A stretch of 64,000 nucleotides of DNA from Paracoccaceae bacterium. Its GTDB lineage: Bacteria; Pseudomonadota; Alphaproteobacteria; Rhodobacterales; Rhodobacteraceae. How positions within the stretch are numbered: position 1 is the stretch's first letter; every line of letters starts with the position of its first letter. Position numbers and translations under genes: made by a program. This document shows, piece after piece, positions 17,337 to 26,928 of this stretch. The notes beneath the pieces are model-generated. The model had not been told where the DNA came from. It saw only the letters and a program-made list of their open reading frames with translations, and did not search any database. The stretch is from positions 124,001 to 188,000 of the forward strand of contig JANSYL010000005.1 of NCBI GenBank assembly GCA_024742455.1, in the 5' to 3' direction.

Positions 17337-18098
17337 TCACCGCCGCGCCAGCATCGCCCCGCAGGTCACGCTCATGTCGTCGGGCGGCGCGAACCCGCCT
17401 TCACCGAACCAGATATCGGCGATGTCCTGCAGCTGGCCATCGCGGGCCAACATGCCCAGACTGTCGTTCAGGATCGCCAGGAGGCGCGGGTTCGACCGCG
17501 AAACGAGGAAGGCCACGCCGCCGCCGGTCTCATCCTCGATGTGGCCGACAATGGTCAGTTGATCCGCTGCGCCGGGCACCAAAGGCAGGCTGTTGGTGTT
17601 GCCGTGATAGGCGTCGGTGTCGCCTTCCAGCACCGACCGGATCGCGCTTTCCAGGTCGACGAAAGGCACCGCGTCATAGCCTTCGGCGACCAGGGCCGCA
17701 TGCGATTGGGTGTCGGCCATCACCGCGATGCGCGCGGCGGACAGGTCGGTATCGGGATCGCGCGCGAAGATCGGCGTGCTGGACGACCCGCTGGTTCGGT
17801 AGGGGCAGGTGAAGCTGCCATAGACCTCGCGTTCGACCGTGGCACCGATGCCGCCAAGCGCGATATCCGCGTGGCCGTTCGCCACCGCCTCCAAGCCTTC
17901 CCGCAGGGGGTAGATGACGTAGGCACAGTCAAAGCGGTGGATGGCGCAGATTTCATCCATAAGGTCGATGTCGAACCCGCTGGGCCTGTCGCCGTCCTCG
18001 AACAGGTAGGGGGGAAAGGTGCCGGTGGTGGCGATGGTCAGGCTTTGAGCGGCGACCGGACCCGCCACCATGAGCCAGATCAGCAGCCACACCCGCAT
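17337..18098 (-). CDS. periplasmic amino-acid-type solute-binding protein
   Basis: A 253 aa extracellular solute-binding protein of the SBP_bac_3 family. It has a signal peptide ([19 protein letters not shown], cleavage after AQ), the N-terminal LTIATTGTFPPYLFEDGD motif and SGFDIDLMDEICAI. There is no permease or ATPase gene beside it, so it is an orphan binding protein or a sensor-type relative. It begins one base inside the typA stop (TGATG on the minus strand), indicating co-transcription with typA. Confidence 0.85.
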   Translation of the reverse strand: MRVWLLIWLMVAGPVAAQSLTIATTGTFPPYLFEDGDRPSGFDIDLMDEICAIHRFDCAYVIYPLREGLEAVANGHADIALGGIGATVEREVYGSFTCPYRTSGSSSTPIFARDPDTDLSAARIAVMADTQSHAALVAEGYDAVPFVDLESAIRSVLEGDTDAYHGNTNSLPLVPGAADQLTIVGHIEDETGGGVAFLVSRSNPRLLAILNDSLGMLARDGQLQDIADIWFGEGGFAPPDDMSVTCGAMLARR

Positions 18099-19918
18099 CA
18101 GCTTGCCGCGCGTGCCTGACGCTTGCGTTCATGCGGGTCGAGGAAGCGTTTCCTCAGCCGCACGGCGTTCGGCGTCACCTCGACCAGTTCGTCATCGTCG
18201 ATATAGGCGATCGCTTCCTCGAGGCTCATCTTGACCGGCGGGGTCAGGACCACCGCGTCGTCCTTGCCGCTGGCGCGGACATTGGTCAGCTTCTTGCCCT
18301 TCAGCGGGTTCACCTCGAGGTCGTTGTCGCGGGAATGTTCGCCGATGATCATCCCCTCGTACACGTCTTCCTGCGCGCCGATGAACATGCGCCCCCGGTC
18401 TTCGAGATTGAACAGGGCGTAGGCCACGGATGTGCCGTTTTCCATGGAAATCAGGACGCCTGCGCGGCGGCCCGGGATCGGGCCCTTGTGCGGCGCCCAT
18501 GTGTGGAACACGCGGTTCAGAACACCGGTGCCGCGGGTGTCGGTCATGAATTCGCCGTGATAACCGATTAGCCCGCGGGACGGGACATGGGCCACGATCC
18601 GCGTCTTGCCGGTGCCTGCCGGTTTCATCTCGACCAGGTCGCCCTTGCGGGGACCGGTCAGTTTCTCGATCACCGGGCCGGTATAATCGTCATCGACGTC
18701 GATCGTGACTTCCTCGATCGGTTCCAGACGCTGGCCGCTTTCTTCGCGGAACAACACCCGGGGGCGCGAGATCGACAGCTCGAACCCCTCGCGGCGCATG
18801 TTCTCGATCAACACCCCCATCTGCAATTCGCCCCGCCCCGCCACGTCGAAGGCTTCGCCGCCCGGTGTGTCGGTGACGCGGATCGCAACATTGGTTTCGG
18901 CCTCGCGCATCAGGCGGTCGCGGATCACGCGCGATTGCACCTTCTTGCCGTCGCGGCCGGCAAGGGGGCTGTCATTGATCCCGAAGGTGACCGAGATGGT
19001 CGGCGGGTCGATGGGCTGCGCCGGAAGGGCGGTGTCGATCTCGGGCGCGCAAAGCGTGTCGGCCACGGTGGCCTTGGCCATGCCCGCAAGGCTGACGATG
19101 TCACCGGCCTCGGCCTGGTCGATGGGTTGCTGGCCCAGACCCCGGAAGGCCAGGATTTTCGATACCCGGAACTGTTCGATCCGGTCCCCCTTGCGGCTGA
19201 GCGCCTTGATGGTTTCCCCGGGTTTCAGCGTGCCCGCCTCGACCCGGCCGGTCAGGATACGGCCGAGGAAGGGGTCGGCGCCCAGCGTGGTCGCCAGCAT
19301 CTGGAAGGGCTCAGCCCGCCGGGCGGCCTGGGCCGGGGCCGGGACATGGGCCAGCACCAGCCTGAAAAGCGCCTCGAGGTTTTCGCGCGGACCATCGAGG
19401 GTTTCGTCGGCCCAACCGGACCGTCCCGAGGCGTAGAGATGCGGGAAATCGAGCTGCTCCTCGTTGGCGTCGAGGGCTGCGAAAAGGTCGAACACCTCGT
19501 CCAGCGCGCGGTCGGGATCGGCATCGGGCTTGTCGACCTTGTTCAGCACGACGATGGGGCGCAGGCCGAGCGCCAGCGCCTTTGCGGTGACGAATTTCGT
19601 CTGCGGCATCGGGCCTTCGGCGGCATCGACCAGCAGCACGACACCGTCGACCATGCTGAGGATGCGTTCGACCTCACCACCGAAATCGGCATGGCCCGGC
19701 GTGTCGACGATGTTGATGCGGTGGCCCTGCCATTCGACCGAGGTCGCCTTGGCCAGGATGGTGATGCCGCGCTCCCGTTCCAGATCGCCCGAGTCCATCG
19801 CGCGTTCATCCATCTGCTGGTTGTCGCGGACCGAGCCCGACTGGCGCAGCAGCGCATCGACAAGGGTGGTTTTGCCATGGTCGACATGGGCGATGATGGC
19901 GATGTTACGCAGATCCAT
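18098..19918 (-). CDS. typA: translational GTPase TypA/BipA
   Basis: Ribosome-associated GTPase of the EF-G superfamily involved in stress adaptation and large-subunit assembly. At 606 aa it has normal length. G1 is AHVDHGKT at residues 10-17, followed by [11 protein letters not shown] (G2), [13 protein letters not shown] (G3) and [14 protein letters not shown] (G4). The C-terminal TypA-specific region includes [20 protein letters not shown]. The 121 bases upstream to the small membrane gene hold its promoter region. A solute-binding protein gene follows with one-base overlap. Confidence 0.97.
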   Translation of the reverse strand: MDLRNIAIIAHVDHGKTTLVDALLRQSGSVRDNQQMDERAMDSGDLERERGITILAKATSVEWQGHRINIVDTPGHADFGGEVERILSMVDGVVLLVDAAEGPMPQTKFVTAKALALGLRPIVVLNKVDKPDADPDRALDEVFDLFAALDANEEQLDFPHLYASGRSGWADETLDGPRENLEALFRLVLAHVPAPAQAARRAEPFQMLATTLGADPFLGRILTGRVEAGTLKPGETIKALSRKGDRIEQFRVSKILAFRGLGQQPIDQAEAGDIVSLAGMAKATVADTLCAPEIDTALPAQPIDPPTISVTFGINDSPLAGRDGKKVQSRVIRDRLMREAETNVAIRVTDTPGGEAFDVAGRGELQMGVLIENMRREGFELSISRPRVLFREESGQRLEPIEEVTIDVDDDYTGPVIEKLTGPRKGDLVEMKPAGTGKTRIVAHVPSRGLIGYHGEFMTDTRGTGVLNRVFHTWAPHKGPIPGRRAGVLISMENGTSVAYALFNLEDRGRMFIGAQEDVYEGMIIGEHSRDNDLEVNPLKGKKLTNVRASGKDDAVVLTPPVKMSLEEAIAYIDDDELVEVTPNAVRLRKRFLDPHERKRQARAAS

Positions 19919-20039
19919 GGGGATGAGTCCGAAAAGGGAGAGTTGGCGCAGCCGTTAGCGCCTGGCGCGGGGATTGGCTAGGGGAAACGGTTGGCCGTTC
20001 AGGATGCGTTAACCTGGTGGGTGGCAGCATGACGCCGCT

Positions 20040-20264
20040 ATGGGCAAGGATCCTCACCCCAATATCCAACGTTGCATTGTCCAATCGCTCGGTGCTGCCG
20101 GGGCGGCGTTTATGACAACAGCTGCCTGCGTTGATAATCTTGTCGCATTTCTGTTCGGACCGGGGATGTTCTGGCTGATCATCGCGCCGCTTCTTGCCGG
20201 GGCGTGGGGATTAGAATACTTTTGCGTGGGAGAAGGTCAGGAGACCGATGAAAACGACCGCTGA
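20040..20264 (+). CDS. small putative membrane protein
   Basis: A 74 aa protein with one clear hydrophobic segment (FGPGMFWLIIAPLLAGAWGL) and a short acidic tail. I do not recognise a family. ATG 20040 has only a weak GGTGG upstream, so the start is uncertain. The support is the good ribosome binding site and overlap with the next gene, and the absence of a competing long gene on the other strand. Base composition is less GC-rich than its neighbours. Confidence 0.5.
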   Translation: MGKDPHPNIQRCIVQSLGAAGAAFMTTAACVDNLVAFLFGPGMFWLIIAPLLAGAWGLEYFCVGEGQETDENDR

Positions 20265-20466
20265 AAAATTTTGTCTCATCTGCATGACCCTCGGGGCGCT
20301 TCTGCCTTGGGCAATGCTGTTCATTGCCGCGGGACTTGGCGTTTTCGGAACGGGTGAGGCGACCGGGAAAGCGTCGGCCTATCTCGCCTGTGCAGGGCTG
20401 GTCGTGATGCTGTTGTCCTACCTGTTCGGGCGTGCGGCGAACCGGATCAGTTCAAACCTCAACTGA
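20248..20466 (+). CDS. small two-helix membrane protein
   Basis: A 72 aa protein with two hydrophobic helices (around TLGALLPWAMLFIAAGLGVF and AYLACAGLVVMLLSYLFG) and a basic C-terminal end. AGGAG lies six bases before ATG 20248. The gene overlaps the 3' end of the previous one by 17 bases, so they are likely coexpressed. No family is recognised. It ends 34 bases before the convergent irr gene. Confidence 0.6.
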   Translation: MKTTAEKFCLICMTLGALLPWAMLFIAAGLGVFGTGEATGKASAYLACAGLVVMLLSYLFGRAANRISSNLN

Positions 20467-20500
20467 AGGCAGGGTGCGCCCGTCGCGTTTTGCCCCCGCC

Positions 20501-20920
20501 TCAGCCCTTGCGGCGCAGGCGGATCACCACGTCGACCTTGGCGATCTCGTAGCCTTCGGGCACGTCGGGGAGCGCGGTGATATCGACACCGGCGCGCGGG
20601 GCATCGGTCAGGTGGCCCGCGTCTTCCATGTAGAAATGCGGGTGATCGTCCATGCGGGTGTCGAAATAACTGCGGCTGCCATCGACCGTGACCTCCTGCA
20701 TGAGGCCCGCATCGCAGAAGGCGCGCAGCGTGTTGTAGACGGTCGCCAGCGACACCTTGTCACCGGTCGCCAGCACCGCGTCATGCAGCCCTTCGGCCGT
20801 CACATGCCGGTCCTGCCCGTCGCCGACGAGAAGGGCGGCCAGCGCCAGACGCTGGCGGGTCGGGCGCAGATCGGACTGGCCCAGCCAGGTTTTGCTGCGT
20901 TCAAGCGTTTCCGGTGTCAT
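20501..20920 (-). CDS. irr: Fur-family iron response regulator Irr
   Basis: Heme-responsive Fur-family repressor/activator of iron metabolism in alphaproteobacteria, 139 aa. It shows the Fur winged helix (SDLRPTRQRLALAALLVG, KVSLATVYNTLRAFCDAGLM) and the Irr-type HPHFYMED segment in place of the HHHDH motif of Fur. Identification as Irr rests on that segment and on its place directly upstream of, and divergent from, fabA-fabB-fabI, a common Rhodobacterales arrangement. The shared upstream region (20921-21103) contains a short inverted repeat AATCGC-AAA-GCGATT at 20978-20992. Confidence 0.9.
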   Translation of the reverse strand: MTPETLERSKTWLGQSDLRPTRQRLALAALLVGDGQDRHVTAEGLHDAVLATGDKVSLATVYNTLRAFCDAGLMQEVTVDGSRSYFDTRMDDHPHFYMEDAGHLTDAPRAGVDITALPDVPEGYEIAKVDVVIRLRRKG

Positions 20921-21103
20921 GCGCTGCGTCTTTCACGTTGCTGTCGTGCAATATAAAGCGCGGACGGGTTGAGATTCAATCGCAAAGCGATTTGATGGGG
21001 ATGTGCCGCTGCGACCGGTCTTGCCTGCGCCAAAGTGCGGGTGCTAGACCCGTGCGACTTGGGTGACGGCACCGACATGACCGATCGGGGGGATACGGGC
21101 GAC

Positions 21104-21613
21104 ATGGCGACTTATCCGAAAAGCTTCGACAAGGAGGGTCTGCTGGCCTGTGCACGGGGCGAATTGTTCGGCCCCGGCAACGCTCAACTGCCCGAGCCGC
21201 CGATGCTGATGATGGACCGGATCACCGATATATCGGAAGATGGCGGGGAACATGGCAAGGGCCACGTCGTGGCCGAATTCGACATCACCCCGGACCTGTG
21301 GTTTTTCGAGTGCCATTTTCCCGGCAACCCGATCATGCCGGGCTGTCTGGGCCTTGACGGGTTGTGGCAGCTGACCGGGTTCAACCTTGGCTGGCGCGGC
21401 TGGCAGGGGCGGGGCTACGCGCTGGGCGTGGGCGAGGTGAAACTGACCGGCATGGTGCGCCCTGACCGCAGGATGCTGACCTACTACGTAGATTTCACCA
21501 AGGCTGTGCAGACGCGGCGCCTGACCATGGGTGTGGCCGATGGAAGGGTGGAAGCGGACGGTGAAACAATATATCAGGTCCGTGATATGAAGGTTGCGCT
21601 GTCGGAAAGCTGA
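21104..21613 (+). CDS. fabA: 3-hydroxydecanoyl-ACP dehydratase/isomerase
   Basis: Introduces the cis double bond in unsaturated fatty acid synthesis by dehydrating 3-hydroxydecanoyl-ACP and isomerising trans-2 to cis-3. The catalytic His71 lies in [13 protein letters not shown] and Asp85 in [10 protein letters not shown]. From ATG 21104 the protein is 169 aa, the usual length, which favours this start over in-frame ATG 21077 and the opening at 21035. It is followed after 53 bases by fabB and then fabI, so the whole unsaturated fatty acid branch is together. Confidence 0.96.
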   Translation: MATYPKSFDKEGLLACARGELFGPGNAQLPEPPMLMMDRITDISEDGGEHGKGHVVAEFDITPDLWFFECHFPGNPIMPGCLGLDGLWQLTGFNLGWRGWQGRGYALGVGEVKLTGMVRPDRRMLTYYVDFTKAVQTRRLTMGVADGRVEADGETIYQVRDMKVALSES

Positions 21614-21666
21614 CCGGTCGGGACCGGGATCACCGGCATGTGCCGCATAAAGCCAGAGGGTCGTGA

Positions 21667-22896
21667 ATGAGACGGGTCGTCGTCACAGGCTTGGGCGTTG
21701 TCTCGCCCATCGGGAACTCTGCCCATGAGGTGACCGCGTCGCTCCGCGCGGGCCGGTCGGGCATCGAATCCGTGCCCGAGATGGTCGAGCACGGGTTCCG
21801 CAGCACGGTTGCGGGCACGCTCAAGATCGACCCGGCCGAGCATATCGACAAGCGCGCGCTCAGGTTCATGGGACCGGGCGCGGCCTATGCCCATATCGCG
21901 ATGGCCCAGGCGATCGCCGATGCGGGGCTGGGCGGGGACGAGATTTCGGACGTGCGCACCGGGCTGATCGCAGGCTCGGGCGGGCCGTCGACCAGCGCGA
22001 TGTTCGCCGCGCACCAGTCGGTGCTGAAATCACAGGCCACCAAGCGCATCGGCCCCTTCGCCGTGCCCAAATGCATGTCGTCGACGATTTCGGCGAACCT
22101 GGCCACCGCCTACCAGATCAAGGGCATCAATTATTCGATCACCTCGGCCTGTTCGACATCGCTTCATTGCATCGGGGCGGCGGCAGAACAGATCATGATG
22201 GGCAAGCAGGACGTGATGTTTGCCGGCGGGGCGGAGGAGCTGGACTGGACCCTGTCCTGCCTGTTCGACGCGATGGGCGCGATGGCGTCGAAAAACAACG
22301 ACACGCCCGAAAAGGCCAGCCGCGCCTTCGACGTGGACCGCGACGGGTTCGTGATCGCGGGAGGGGGCGGTATCGTGGTGCTGGAGGCGCTGGACCGCGC
22401 GCTGGCGCGCGGCGCGAAGATTTACGCCGAAGTGACCGGCTTCGCCGCAACATCCGACGGGCATGACATGGTCGCGCCCTCGGGCGAGGGCGGCGAACGG
22501 GCGATGGGGATCGCGCTGGCGACCCTGCCCGAGGACCGGGTTGTCAGCTATATCAACGCCCATGGCACATCGACCCCGGTGGGCGATGTGGGCGAGGTCG
22601 AGGCCGTGCGCCGTGCCTTTGCGGGCCGCGCGCAGCCGCCGGTGTCCTCGACCAAGTCCATGACCGGGCACGCGCAGGGCGCGGCCGGGGCGCTGGAGGC
22701 GATTTTCTGTTTGTTGATGCTGGACGGCGATTTCATCGCACCCTCGATCAATGTCGAAACGCTCGACCCGGCCTTGAAGCCCGACGAGATCGCAACGGCG
22801 CTGGTCGAGAATGCGGGCCTTGATACGGTGATGACCAATTCCTTCGGGTTCGGCGGCACCAACGGGTCGATGCTGCTCAGCCGTTATCGGGGATAG
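21667..22896 (+). CDS. fabB: beta-ketoacyl-ACP synthase I
   Basis: Elongates cis-3-decenoyl-ACP and other acyl-ACPs by condensation with malonyl-ACP. At 409 aa it shows the KAS triad: Cys162 in [11 protein letters not shown], His in [13 protein letters not shown], and His in [15 protein letters not shown], with the conserved Lys in SSTKSMTG. The C-terminal [10 protein letters not shown] motif is intact. It sits between fabA and fabI with only six bases to fabI. Confidence 0.97.
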   Translation: MRRVVVTGLGVVSPIGNSAHEVTASLRAGRSGIESVPEMVEHGFRSTVAGTLKIDPAEHIDKRALRFMGPGAAYAHIAMAQAIADAGLGGDEISDVRTGLIAGSGGPSTSAMFAAHQSVLKSQATKRIGPFAVPKCMSSTISANLATAYQIKGINYSITSACSTSLHCIGAAAEQIMMGKQDVMFAGGAEELDWTLSCLFDAMGAMASKNNDTPEKASRAFDVDRDGFVIAGGGGIVVLEALDRALARGAKIYAEVTGFAATSDGHDMVAPSGEGGERAMGIALATLPEDRVVSYINAHGTSTPVGDVGEVEAVRRAFAGRAQPPVSSTKSMTGHAQGAAGALEAIFCLLMLDGDFIAPSINVETLDPALKPDEIATALVENAGLDTVMTNSFGFGGTNGSMLLSRYRG

Positions 22897-22902
22897 AACG
22901 AC

Positions 22903-23691
<789 letters not shown>

Positions 23692-23709
23692 AGGTTTCCG
23701 GGCCGAAAG

Positions 23710-23733
23710 GCGCGCTGACGCGCAATCCTTTTT
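23710..23733 (+). terminator. possible fabI terminator
   Basis: GCGCG-CTGA-CGCGC forms a five-pair stem with a four-base loop, followed by AATCC and five T residues. It lies 19 bases after the fabI stop, in the 143 base gap between convergent fabI and the FKBP gene. The stem is short, so the call is tentative. Confidence 0.4.
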
Positions 23734-23750
23734 GCGCGCTTGCGCGCGGG

Positions 23751-23820
23751 TGGGGGCGCCGCCCCCGGCGCTGGCGCGCCTCCCCCCGAGGTATTTGTGA
23801 AAGCAAAGAAGGGGAGGCGG
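23751..23820 (+). repeat. dispersed intergenic repeat, copy B (full form)
   Basis: The longest copy: a GC inverted repeat (GGGGGCGCCGCCCCC), then CTCCCCCCGAGGTATTT, then GTGAAAGCAAAGAAGGGG. It lies between convergent fabI and the FKBP gene. Copy C near 31.6 kb matches this extended form on the other strand, which shows that the unit is more than a chance hairpin. Confidence 0.75.
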
Positions 23821-23834
23821 CGCCGGGGGTGCCG

Positions 23835-24263
23835 TCAGGCGACCTTGACCACCTCGACCGCGAAGGTCAGGTCCTCGCCCGCCAGCGGGTGGTTGGCATC
23901 AAGCGTCACCGTTTCCTCGGTCACATCTGCGACCATGACCGGCACGGCACGGCCATCGGGGGTCTGCATCTGCAGCTGGGTGCCGGGGTCGAGCGGGATG
24001 TCATCGGGGACCGAGGCGCGCGGGATCTGTTGCATCGCATCCTCCTGCCTTGGGCCATAGGCTTGGTCGGCGGGGATGGTGACGGTTTTGCTGTCGCCCT
24101 CGGACATGCCGTCGAGCGCGGCTTCGAGGCCCGGGATGATCTGACCCTTGCCCATTTCGAAGCTGAGCGGGTCGCGGCCCTGGCTTGAATCGAAGGTCGT
24201 GCCGTCGGCGAGCGTGCCGGTATAATGGATCGAGACCGTGGTGCCGGTTTTGGCGGTTGCCAT
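23835..24263 (-). CDS. FKBP-type peptidyl-prolyl isomerase (SlyD-like)
   Basis: Peptidyl-prolyl cis-trans isomerase and folding helper, 142 aa. It carries the SlyD-type N-terminal VSIHYTGTLADGTTFDSSQG, the IIPGLEAALDGMSEGDSKTV block and the insert-in-flap end DANHPLAGEDLTFAVEVVKV. It lacks the His-rich metal-binding tail of E. coli SlyD. The start is set at MATAKTGT (24263); the longer open frame reaching 24605 runs antisense into the HAD gene and is not coding. No signal peptide is seen, so it is cytosolic. Confidence 0.92.
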   Translation of the reverse strand: MATAKTGTTVSIHYTGTLADGTTFDSSQGRDPLSFEMGKGQIIPGLEAALDGMSEGDSKTVTIPADQAYGPRQEDAMQQIPRASVPDDIPLDPGTQLQMQTPDGRAVPVMVADVTEETVTLDANHPLAGEDLTFAVEVVKVA

Positions 24264-24422
24264 GGGAATACCTGTGGGATTGGGAGTGGATTTCGGCGGC
24301 AAGAGCCACCATGCGTATGCTGATGCTATGCGTTTTGCGTGCGGAATTGAACCCCGGGGGACGAATTGCCGTTCCGCCCGGCCCGTGCAAAGGTCCGTCC
24401 ACCGAACGCGCAAGGGGGGAAC

Positions 24423-25112
24423 ATGACCATCAGCACCGTCGTCTTCGACGCCTATGGAACGCTTTTCGATGTCAGTGCCGCCGCGCGCGCGGTGGCGTCG
24501 GAACCCGGGCGCGACGGCTTTGCCGCAGTCTGGCCCGAGGTGTCGGCCCATTGGCGCGCGAAACAGTTGCAATACACCTGGCTCAGGGCCGTGACGGGCG
24601 AACATGCCGATTTCTGGACGGTGACGCAGGACGGGCTCGACTGGGCGCTGGAGGCGGTGGGGCAGGCCGGTGATGCGGGCCTGCGCGAGGCGCTGCTGGG
24701 GCTGTACTGGAAGCTTGCGGCCTATCCGGAAGTGCCTGCCATGCTGGCCGCGCTGAAGGCGGCGGGGGCCGACACCGCGATCCTGTCGAACGGGTCGCCG
24801 GAAATGCTGGCGGGTGCAGTGGACAGTGCCGGGATCGGTGGTGATCTCGATGCCGTGCTGAGCGTGGAGGCGGTGGGTATCTTCAAGCCCGCGCCGCAGG
24901 TCTATGACATGGTGGGCGACCGGTTCGGGGTGGGCCGCGACGCGGTGCTCTTCGTGTCGTCGAACGGCTGGGATGCGGCCTCGGCCGCGTCTTACGGGTT
25001 CCGCACGCTGTGGGTGAACCGCGCGGACGAGCCGGTGGACCGCTTGCCGGGGCGGCCCGACCGGATCGCGCGCGACCTGACCGGGGTGCCCGGCCTGGTG
25101 GCGGCGTCGTGA
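24423..25112 (+). CDS. type II haloacid dehalogenase-like hydrolase
   Basis: HAD superfamily hydrolase of the L-2-haloacid dehalogenase type, 229 aa. The nucleophile Asp9 lies in VVFDAYGTLFDVSAAA. LSNGSPEML is motif II, and VEAVGIFKPAPQVYDM contains the motif III Lys. SSNGWDAASAASYGFRTLWV is the haloacid dehalogenase signature. ATG 24423 follows AGGGGGG. The stop overlaps the GTG start of the next hydrolase, forming a three-gene operon. The natural substrate cannot be told from sequence. Confidence 0.88.
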   Translation: MTISTVVFDAYGTLFDVSAAARAVASEPGRDGFAAVWPEVSAHWRAKQLQYTWLRAVTGEHADFWTVTQDGLDWALEAVGQAGDAGLREALLGLYWKLAAYPEVPAMLAALKAAGADTAILSNGSPEMLAGAVDSAGIGGDLDAVLSVEAVGIFKPAPQVYDMVGDRFGVGRDAVLFVSSNGWDAASAASYGFRTLWVNRADEPVDRLPGRPDRIARDLTGVPGLVAAS

Positions 25113-25942
25113 CGGCGGTCTTCACCGCCGCCGACGGCGTGAAGCTGGCCTATGACGACCGGGGCAGCGGCGTGCCGTTGCTATGCCTGGCCGGTCTGAC
25201 GCGCAACATGGCGGATTTCGAACCGGTGGTGGACGGTTTTGCCCATCGCGCGCGGGTGATCCGGATGGATTACCGGGGCCGCGGCGCGTCGGACTGGCCG
25301 GGGCCCGCGACCTATACCATCGCGCAGGAGGCGGCGGACGTGATCGCGCTGCTCGACCATCTGGGGCTTGACCGGGCGGTGATCCTCGGCACCTCGCGCG
25401 GGGGGCTGATTGCCATGACGCTTGCGGCGATGGCCAGGGACCGGCTGGCCGGTGTGATCCTCAACGATATCGGGCCCGAGATCATGCCCGAGGGGCTGGC
25501 CCATATCATGGACTACCTCGGCAGGCCGACCAGGTTCCGCAGCCTGGCCGAGGCGGCGGCGGCCTTTCCCGCGCTGCATGCACCGGCCTTCCGCGATGTA
25601 CCCGAGGCGACCTGGACCGCCCATGCAAACCGCCTGTTCCGCGAGGACGGCGGAAGATTGCACCTGCGCTATGATGCGCGCCTGCGCGACGCGGTGGCCC
25701 CGGCCTTCGCACCCGATGCGCCGGTGGTCGATCTCTGGCCGGTCTTCGACCTGTTCGAAGGTCTGCCCCTTGGCCTGATCCGGGGGGCGGGGTCGAACAT
25801 CCTGTCCGCTGAAACGGCGGAAAAGATGCGGCGGCGCAGGCCCGACATGGTCTTCGCCGAACTGGACAATCGCGGCCATGTGCCGTTTCTGGACGAACCG
25901 GAAGCAGTCCGGGTCATCGAAGAGGTGTTGGCGCAGGTATGA
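25109..25942 (+). CDS. alpha/beta hydrolase
   Basis: A 277 aa alpha/beta-hydrolase fold enzyme. The nucleophile elbow is GTSRGG with Ser96, the oxyanion region is LCLAGLTRNMADFEPV, and the catalytic His is in LDNRGHVPFLDEPEA. The GTG start at 25109 overlaps the HAD stop (GTGA), and its own stop overlaps the ATG of the dehydratase gene. The substrate is unknown; co-location suggests a small catabolic operon. The in-frame opening at 25010 lies inside the HAD gene. Confidence 0.88.
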   Translation: MTAVFTAADGVKLAYDDRGSGVPLLCLAGLTRNMADFEPVVDGFAHRARVIRMDYRGRGASDWPGPATYTIAQEAADVIALLDHLGLDRAVILGTSRGGLIAMTLAAMARDRLAGVILNDIGPEIMPEGLAHIMDYLGRPTRFRSLAEAAAAFPALHAPAFRDVPEATWTAHANRLFREDGGRLHLRYDARLRDAVAPAFAPDAPVVDLWPVFDLFEGLPLGLIRGAGSNILSAETAEKMRRRRPDMVFAELDNRGHVPFLDEPEAVRVIEEVLAQV

Positions 25943-26928
25943 GTGAGATCGCAAGCATCGCCACGATCGAGGCGGCGGCGGCGCGGCTAAAGGGCCGGGC
26001 CCGGGTGACGCCGTTGTTGTCGTCGCCCTTTCTCGACGAGATCGCCGGGCGCCCCCTGTATGCCAAGGCCGAGGTTCTGCAGCACACCGGCAGTTTCAAG
26101 TTTCGCGGCGCCTGGTCGGCATTGAGCGCGCTGCCGCCCGACCTGCGGGCGCAGGGCGTGGTGGCGTTTTCCTCGGGAAATCATGCCCAGGGCGTGGCGC
26201 GGGCGGCGCAGATCATGGGCGTGCCTGCCGTCATCGTGATGCCCGAGGACGCGCCCGAGCTGAAGGTCGCCAATACCCGCGCCTTCGGTGCCGAGGTGGT
26301 GACCTATGACCGCGCCGGACGGCAGAGCCGGGAAGAGATCGGCGCGCGCCTACAGGCCGAACGGGGGCTGACCCTGATCCGCCCCTATGACGATGCGATG
26401 GTGGTGTCGGGGCAGGGGACCTGCGGGTTGGAAATCGCGCGGCAGGCTGCTGACCGGGGTGTGACCGAGGCCAGCGTGATCGCCTGTTGCGGGGGTGGCG
26501 GGCTGACGGCGGGCATCGCGCTTGCGCTGGAGGCGACGGCGCCGGGGATGCGGGTGCATCCGGCCGAACCCGAAGGCTTCGATGACACGGCCCGGTCGCT
26601 GGCGGCCGGGTCGATCCAGGCCAATACCGGCCCCGAGAAAGGCGTTTGGGACGCGATCCTGACGCCCGCGCCGGGCGAGGTGACCTTTCCGATCCTGAAC
26701 CGGCTTTGCGGCCCCGGCATCGTCGTCAGCGAAGACGAAACCTACGAGGCGATGCGGCTGGCGGCGACGCGGCTGAAACTGGTGGTCGAACCGGGCGGCG
26801 CGGTGGCGCTGGCCGCGGCGCTGTTTCACGGTGATGCCCTGGCTGACGGGCCGGTCATCTGCACCCTGTCCGGCGGCAATGCCGACCCGGGCCTGCATGC
26901 CCGCGTGATGGCGGGCTTGGCAGCCTAG
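25939..26928 (+). CDS. PLP-dependent threonine/serine dehydratase
   Basis: Fold type II PLP enzyme of the threonine/serine dehydratase group, 329 aa. The Schiff-base Lys54 is in LQHTGSFKFRGAWSAL. The phosphate-binding Gly-rich loop is VIACCGGGGLTAGIAL. It lacks the C-terminal ACT-like regulatory domain of biosynthetic IlvA, so it is probably catabolic or a racemase-like relative. It is the third gene of the HAD/hydrolase operon. Its TAG stop overlaps the stop of the convergent MFS gene at a CTAG palindrome. Confidence 0.9.
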   Translation: MSEIASIATIEAAAARLKGRARVTPLLSSPFLDEIAGRPLYAKAEVLQHTGSFKFRGAWSALSALPPDLRAQGVVAFSSGNHAQGVARAAQIMGVPAVIVMPEDAPELKVANTRAFGAEVVTYDRAGRQSREEIGARLQAERGLTLIRPYDDAMVVSGQGTCGLEIARQAADRGVTEASVIACCGGGGLTAGIALALEATAPGMRVHPAEPEGFDDTARSLAAGSIQANTGPEKGVWDAILTPAPGEVTFPILNRLCGPGIVVSEDETYEAMRLAATRLKLVVEPGGAVALAAALFHGDALADGPVICTLSGGNADPGLHARVMAGLAA

